From positions 1,749,971-1,813,970 of the forward strand of contig NZ_KK211190.1 in the NCBI RefSeq assembly GCF_000620865.1: a stretch of 64,000 nucleotides of DNA, given 5' to 3'. Origin of the DNA: Exiguobacterium sibiricum 7-3 (GTDB lineage Bacteria; Bacillota; Bacilli; Exiguobacteriales; Exiguobacteriaceae). Position numbers and translations under genes: made by a program. Shown here piece after piece: positions 59,613 to 64,000 of this stretch (the stretch's first letter is position 1; every line of letters starts with the position of its first letter). The notes under the pieces were generated by a model that saw nothing but the letters and a program-made list of their open reading frames with translations, was not told the DNA's origin and did no database searches.

Positions 59613-60404
59613 TCAGCTTAACCAGCTATTTAAGGCATTTAGTTGCAGCATCACGACCGGAATCGAAGCTTTGGCTGAGACCAGATGCGACGTCGCCTGT
59701 CCGACCTTCCCTGTCGTGACGAACGGTTCGTCGAGCATACCTTCACCGATCGGTCCAAACGGATCACTGTCGATGATGCGGTGCTGATAACGAATAAAGA
59801 CTTCCTCGTCTCCTTGTTTCATTTTACATCCCGATTCTTCGAGCGGGCGGTCAATCCCGTATTCGGCATAATGCCAAACAGTCGTCGAATCCCACGGCGA
59901 CCCTATATGCAGAATCTGTCCGTCCGCTTCAATGAATTTTTCAAGCGGTGAGCCGGGACCAAATCCATTGTCAATCGTATGACCCACAACGAAGGATTCC
60001 GCCTCTTTTCCCCAGGCTGTCACCGACCACATCGGATGGGCACTGCGTTTGACGTCCGGGAACGTCCGGAACAGTTCCGGCACCTTACCGATACTCCGGG
60101 TTGGTGTCTTCGCCGGATCGTACGCCGGCATTTCTTGACGGATCGTCTCCCACCAGTCTTCCGGAACGGCAGGACGGCTCCAGTTTTTCGGATCCGAATT
60201 ATCTGTGCTCTGTGCCGCCATCATGATCAGACCGTCTGCTGTAACGACCTCTTGCAACGCTTCGATGATTGATTGTGCGCCGCCCGGAATCCAACCGATT
60301 TCCTTCATCGAGCTGTGGACGAACACTTTCATGCCGGGCGTCACACCAAGTTGTTTCAAATCAGTGATCAGTCTTGATTTCGTGACCATTTGTCTTGTTT
60401 CCAT
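59613..60404 (-). CDS. AAC(3)-family N-acetyltransferase
   Basis: About 263 residues with the family pattern: KVFVHSSMKEIGWIPGGAQSIIEAL, MMAAQSTD, TPTRSIGKVPELFRTFPDVKRSAHPMWSVTAWG (Arg-x-x-His near the active site) and GPGSPLEKF. Similar proteins acetylate the 3-amine of aminoglycosides (YokD-like), but a chromosomal copy in Bacillota may have another substrate. AAGGGG lies 6 bases before the ATG at 60404. The start lies 10 bases past the sbcC stop. Confidence 0.87.
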   Translation of the reverse strand: METRQMVTKSRLITDLKQLGVTPGMKVFVHSSMKEIGWIPGGAQSIIEALQEVVTADGLIMMAAQSTDNSDPKNWSRPAVPEDWWETIRQEMPAYDPAKTPTRSIGKVPELFRTFPDVKRSAHPMWSVTAWGKEAESFVVGHTIDNGFGPGSPLEKFIEADGQILHIGSPWDSTTVWHYAEYGIDRPLEESGCKMKQGDEEVFIRYQHRIIDSDPFGPIGEGMLDEPFVTTGKVGQATSHLVSAKASIPVVMLQLNALNSWLS

Positions 60405-60414
60405 TTCGCACCCC

Positions 60415-63400
60415 TTACTCGACGACAAGGCGAATCGTCGATCCTGTTTTGCCTTGCGTCACTTCAATTTTCGCATCGACTCGTGACTTCAGTTCCTGCA
60501 CGTGGCTAATGATACCGACCATCCGACCGCTCGCCTGAATCGACAACAGGGTTTCAATTGCCTGTTCGAGCGATTCCGGATCAAGCGTACCGAATCCTTC
60601 ATCGATGAACATCGTCTCAAGCGACACGCCGCCACTCGCTTCCTGTACCACTTCCGATAATCCGAGCGCCAAAGCAAGTGACGCCTTAAAGCTTTCCCCG
60701 CCGGACAACGTCTTGACGTGCCGTGTCTGCGATGTATAGGCATCAAAGACGTTTAAATCGAGTCCGTATTTTTTTAATCCTTTACCTGCTTCCGTCTTCC
60801 GTTCGAGCAGGAAACGTCCGGACGTCATCCCGTGTAAGTGACGGTTCGCCGCCTGCAAAATTTCATCGAAATAGGCAGTCTGGACATACGTCTCAAACGT
60901 CATCCGCTGGGCATTATCACCGACACCGACCCGCGCCAGCTCGCCGAGGATACCGTACCGCGCATCTTCCGCTTCGATTTGTTGCTGTAAGCTCGACCAG
61001 GCATCAACGAGCTGTTTGACGTGCAACCGTTCTTTTTCAACGCCGATCCGGTAATCCGTTGCTGTCGCCAGTTCCACTTCTGCTTGTCTGACGATCGGAC
61101 GAAGGGCCGTAAGATCCGGACGATCCTGTTGCTGAATCAGTTGTCGGATCCGCTCAAGACCGCTTTCGACATCCTGCCGTTTCCGCCGGTCGGCTTCGAG
61201 TCTTTCCGCCAACTGTTCCATCATTTGTCGTGTCAGACGGGCCTGCTCGAATTGTTTGATCGTCTCGAAACGTTCTTCCTGCAGGCTCTGCTCCAAAGCA
61301 CGTTTGGCTTCCGTCCGCTTCGACGTATGTGTCGTCAATTCTTCTTCCACGTGCTCAAGGCGTCCGGTCCGCGCCGCGACTTCCTGATCGAGCCGTTGTT
61401 TTTGAGTCTGTCCTGCTGTCCGTGCCGCTTCAAACTCCGCCAACCGTTTTGTCAGTGTCTGCTGTTCCGTTTCCAACTCGCGGCGTGACGGTGCATTCGG
61501 ATTTTGATTCAGCATCCCTTCGAGCCGTGCCAGTTCCAATTGCAGTTTCGACTGCCGGTTCGTCTCATCCTCGATTTGACGGTCTGCCTGTTCCAGTGCC
61601 GTCTCGATGGTTCGGAGCTGTTGTTCCATCTGCTGTTTTCGCTCCTGTTGCTGTTGCAGGCGGCTCTCTTGATTTTTTAAGTTGTTGATTTCTGTACGAA
61701 TTGCTGTCACATCGTTCGGAACCGGCTGTCCGTCAGCAAGTGTCTTCAGCTCCTGTTCGAGTTGCCGTTTCCGTTCCGCAACAGTCCGGTACGTCGCCTG
61801 TAACTCCTGGTGCGCCGATTGCGCGGTTAAGTAGGCTTGGTGCAAGGCTTCGACATCGAGCGGTTCCGTCTTGACGGCGAGTTGCGGATGCGTCGCGCTG
61901 CCACAGACCGGACAGGCTTCCCCGTCATGCAGATGTGCCGCAAGCTCCGCCGCCAGTTGTCGGCGTTCATTCTGACGTCCTGCCGTATACGTCCGTTCCG
62001 CCTGTTCCTTTTCCGCTTTGACGCGTGTGCCCTGCTCGATCAACCGGAGCCGCTCTGATTCATTGCGTTGCCATTCCTGCTGTTTTTGTTCGACCGATTG
62101 CAAGATGAATCGTCGTTCCTGTAAGGACAAACGGGTGCTCGAATCGTCGGTCATCGTCGCGATTTCAGCCTGTAGCTGCGTCCGTTCACTGCGCTGACGA
62201 GTCCGCTGTTCACGTAACGCTTCGGGATTTAAGGTGGCGACGGCACGTCGTAAATCTTCTTGTTGACGCACCAATTGTTCCTGATCCTGCAGTCGTTGCA
62301 GTTCGTCCGCAATTTGCTCCAGTCGCCGGGATGCTTCACGCATTTCCGGTTCCTGTCCCGTCAATTGTTCGACGGTCCGGTTCACCTGTTCGAGTTGCTG
62401 TTGCAGATGTTCGAGTTCCGACAGAACCGTTTGTTTCGTGCCGGCTAATTGCCGGACCGTTTGTTCCACCGACTGAAACGTTTCGTACACTCCTTGAATC
62501 GCCGCTGCCCGGGCCGCTGCGTCGTACTGCTCTTTCTGACGCATCGTTTCCGGCAACGTCAAGGCAAGCTGTTGCTCAAGAGATACTAATTGATCGTACT
62601 CAGTGAAGGTCTGCTCGAGTTGTTCGGCCTGACGCAACCGTTCTGTCAACTGTTCGACCGTTTGACGTCCCGTCTGTTCCACCGTCTTTGCCTGCTCAAT
62701 TTTTTCATCAAGTGTCGCAAGTAATGTATCGGTCTGGTGACGGATCGTCGTTTCCGTCGCTTCCGACCAGTTGAGGTCGAGCGGTAATTCTTCCAACTTC
62801 GCGAGCTGCTTCGTTTTCGTTTCTTTGATGGCCGCTGCAAGATCGAGTGCTTTCCGGTGGAGACGCTGTTGAAACTCCCCGTAGTGTTCCGTCTTGAACA
62901 ACTGCTTGAGGATCTGTAATTTGTCTTTTGACTCTGCCATCAACAGTTCCCGGAACTTGTTTTGCGGAAGCAATAAGATTTGCGAAAACTGCTTGTGATC
63001 GAGTTGCAACAGTTCCTGCACCTGTTGGCGGATTTCCGGAATTTTCAGCGCAAGCGGTTTCCAGGTCGTGCCGTCATGCCGCGCGAGTTCAGCCTCATGA
63101 CCGTAATCCGTCTTATTGACCGGGTGCGGCTGACTCGGTTGCCGAATGATCCGGTAGCGTTCGCCTTTTAACAAAAATTCAAGTTCGACTTCCGTTTTAT
63201 CTTCCGGTTTCGCGAAATGACTGCGCAGATCGCTCATTTCCCGTTCGCCGCCTGACGTTTCGCCGTACAAGGCAAACGTCAACGCATCAAAAATCGTCGT
63301 TTTTCCGGCACCGGTATTACCCGAGATGACAAACATCGTCCGCCCGCCGAGCGCACGAAAATCAATTGTCTCTTCGTCGGCAAACGGTCCGAACGCACGT

Positions 63401-63423
63401 AAGGTCAATCGTTCTGGACGCAT
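60415..63423 (-). CDS. sbcC: Exonuclease subunit SbcC (Rad50-like ATPase)
   Basis: 1002 residues: Walker A GNTGAGKTT at 35-43, long coiled coils rich in Gln/Glu, the zinc hook CPVC at about 503-506, a second coiled coil, then the signature LSGGESFKASLALALGLSEV and Walker B with TMFIDEGFGTLDPESL. With SbcD it forms the nuclease that trims DNA hairpins and blocked ends during repair. The start overlaps the sbcD stop by 19 bases, so translation is coupled. Confidence 0.97.
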   Translation of the reverse strand: MRPERLTLRAFGPFADEETIDFRALGGRTMFVISGNTGAGKTTIFDALTFALYGETSGGEREMSDLRSHFAKPEDKTEVELEFLLKGERYRIIRQPSQPHPVNKTDYGHEAELARHDGTTWKPLALKIPEIRQQVQELLQLDHKQFSQILLLPQNKFRELLMAESKDKLQILKQLFKTEHYGEFQQRLHRKALDLAAAIKETKTKQLAKLEELPLDLNWSEATETTIRHQTDTLLATLDEKIEQAKTVEQTGRQTVEQLTERLRQAEQLEQTFTEYDQLVSLEQQLALTLPETMRQKEQYDAAARAAAIQGVYETFQSVEQTVRQLAGTKQTVLSELEHLQQQLEQVNRTVEQLTGQEPEMREASRRLEQIADELQRLQDQEQLVRQQEDLRRAVATLNPEALREQRTRQRSERTQLQAEIATMTDDSSTRLSLQERRFILQSVEQKQQEWQRNESERLRLIEQGTRVKAEKEQAERTYTAGRQNERRQLAAELAAHLHDGEACPVCGSATHPQLAVKTEPLDVEALHQAYLTAQSAHQELQATYRTVAERKRQLEQELKTLADGQPVPNDVTAIRTEINNLKNQESRLQQQQERKQQMEQQLRTIETALEQADRQIEDETNRQSKLQLELARLEGMLNQNPNAPSRRELETEQQTLTKRLAEFEAARTAGQTQKQRLDQEVAARTGRLEHVEEELTTHTSKRTEAKRALEQSLQEERFETIKQFEQARLTRQMMEQLAERLEADRRKRQDVESGLERIRQLIQQQDRPDLTALRPIVRQAEVELATATDYRIGVEKERLHVKQLVDAWSSLQQQIEAEDARYGILGELARVGVGDNAQRMTFETYVQTAYFDEILQAANRHLHGMTSGRFLLERKTEAGKGLKKYGLDLNVFDAYTSQTRHVKTLSGGESFKASLALALGLSEVVQEASGGVSLETMFIDEGFGTLDPESLEQAIETLLSIQASGRMVGIISHVQELKSRVDAKIEVTQGKTGSTIRLVVE

Positions 63424-64000
63424 GCAGCTTCCTCCTCTAAGACGGCTTGCATCGCATCCGTCGGTTGTTTTTCCCGGACCGCTTCATAAAATTCACGGAA
63501 CAGATCCGTTACTGTCGCGGCCTGGACCTGATCGCGTGACGCCTGGACGGCCCGGGTACTTTCACGGGTAAATCCGGTCCGTTCGAGATGGAGGATATTC
63601 GGATAGATTTTCTTTAATTTCCCCATCGGATCAATCAACGCTTCAGCATCCGTCAAGTTGATTTTAATGTAATCATCCGTCGTTTGTGTCGCGACGAAGA
63701 CCGGATCCGTCAGCTCAGCGAGACTGCCGGTCAGTTCACGCAAATCGCGCTTGGCCGTCAACGGTTCGAAGCGGCGGTCAAACGTCCCGGTATCGTTCAA
63801 CGTCAGAACATCGACACCTTTGACGTGATGTGCTTCCGAGAACGAGTACTTCAACAACGACCCACTGTAACGGATTGTCTCCGAGTTGATCGCAAGCGGA
63901 TTATGCAAATGCCCAAGTGCCGTATACGTAAACGGAGCAAAGGCGCTGGCGCTGACCTGTCCCGCGGTCCCGACTGACAACTGCCGTTCGGAATCGGTCT
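63405..64000 (-). CDS. sbcD: Exonuclease subunit SbcD, N-terminus beyond the window
   Basis: The frame is open to the last base and reads TDSERQLSVGTAGQVSASAF, then FTYTALGHLHNPLAI (the GHLH metal-binding motif of Mre11/SbcD), followed by the C-terminal cap domain (~190 residues). The N-terminal phosphoesterase motifs lie outside. It overlaps sbcC by 19 bases. Confidence 0.95.
   Translation of the reverse strand, partial: TDSERQLSVGTAGQVSASAFAPFTYTALGHLHNPLAINSETIRYSGSLLKYSFSEAHHVKGVDVLTLNDTGTFDRRFEPLTAKRDLRELTGSLAELTDPVFVATQTTDDYIKINLTDAEALIDPMGKLKKIYPNILHLERTGFTRESTRAVQASRDQVQAATVTDLFREFYEAVREKQPTDAMQAVLEEEAACVQND

Noticed and set aside
59613-60404. AAC(3)-family gene as an acquired resistance gene
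   Set aside because: It sits 10 bases after sbcC with normal base composition and no mobile element nearby; family membership alone does not show resistance.
1-64000. CRISPR array, prophage, integron or insertion sequence
   Set aside because: No regular direct repeats with spacers, no integrase, transposase or capsid genes and no long terminal repeats were seen.

Overview
The window looks like a chromosomal segment of a low-to-mid GC Bacillota (Bacillales); gene content, start-site style (strong AGGAGG-type ribosome sites, frequent TTG/GTG starts) and synteny fit Exiguobacterium best. That genus call is my recognition, not a search result. I see no rRNA, tRNA, CRISPR array, insertion sequence or phage module. 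The one RNA gene is rnpB, the B-type RNase P RNA, on the minus strand at about 18908-19308, next to rlmL/ypsC as in Bacillus.

Layout. 1-7 kb: small membrane proteins, a BsuPI-like lipoprotein, a SUKH/SMI1 protein, a DMT exporter, a GPx-type peroxidase, a CXXC-20-CXXC protein and a DUF2268 protease lipoprotein. 7.1-13.4 kb: a sugar locus matching the Bacillus glucomannan genes (order gmuB-A-C-D-R, minus strand) facing a divergent single gene that fuses mannose-6-phosphate isomerase to a ROK sugar kinase. 13.4-17.3 kb: an AT-richer stretch with small membrane proteins, a second SUKH protein, a GNAT acetyltransferase and a membrane-anchored helical protein. 17.6-28.3 kb: rlmL, rnpB, a secreted subtilase, a K+ channel with RCK domain, a DUF1659/DUF2922 pair, several unknowns, a lytic transglycosylase and a third SUKH protein. 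28.4-38.5 kb: a GH31 glycosidase, cardiolipin synthase, a Zur-controlled COG0523 metallochaperone, an alpha/beta hydrolase, a GrpB/DinB pair and a large secreted 5'-nucleotidase. 38.7-51.1 kb: a membrane protein, an APH-like kinase, an MBL hydrolase, an Lrp regulator, AdhE diverging from a beta carbonic anhydrase, a YuiF-type antiporter, DedA and an amino-acid permease. 51.1-64 kb: an ABC-2 exporter pair, a PheC-like protein, a YhfK-like SDR, an ABC-2-like permease with its MarR regulator, a NERD protein, BI-1/YccA, an AAC(3)-family protein, sbcC and the 3' part of sbcD.

How parts work together. The gmu-like locus imports and phosphorylates beta-oligosaccharides, hydrolyses the phosphodisaccharides, then isomerises and phosphorylates the sugars. 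Its promoter carries a candidate GntR operator over the -35 box and a perfect cre just downstream. The COG0523 gene has a TTGACA-N17-TACTAT promoter with two adjacent Zur boxes. The adhE/carbonic-anhydrase intergenic region carries two Rex-like boxes and a perfect TGTGA-N6-TCACA Fnr-type box. The MarR gene and its neighbouring permease share a 20-bp site.

The most unusual observation is the PMI-ROK fusion. Second are the three orphan SUKH immunity-type proteins, which have no visible toxin partner in the window. I did not find a clearly new defence or mobile system.
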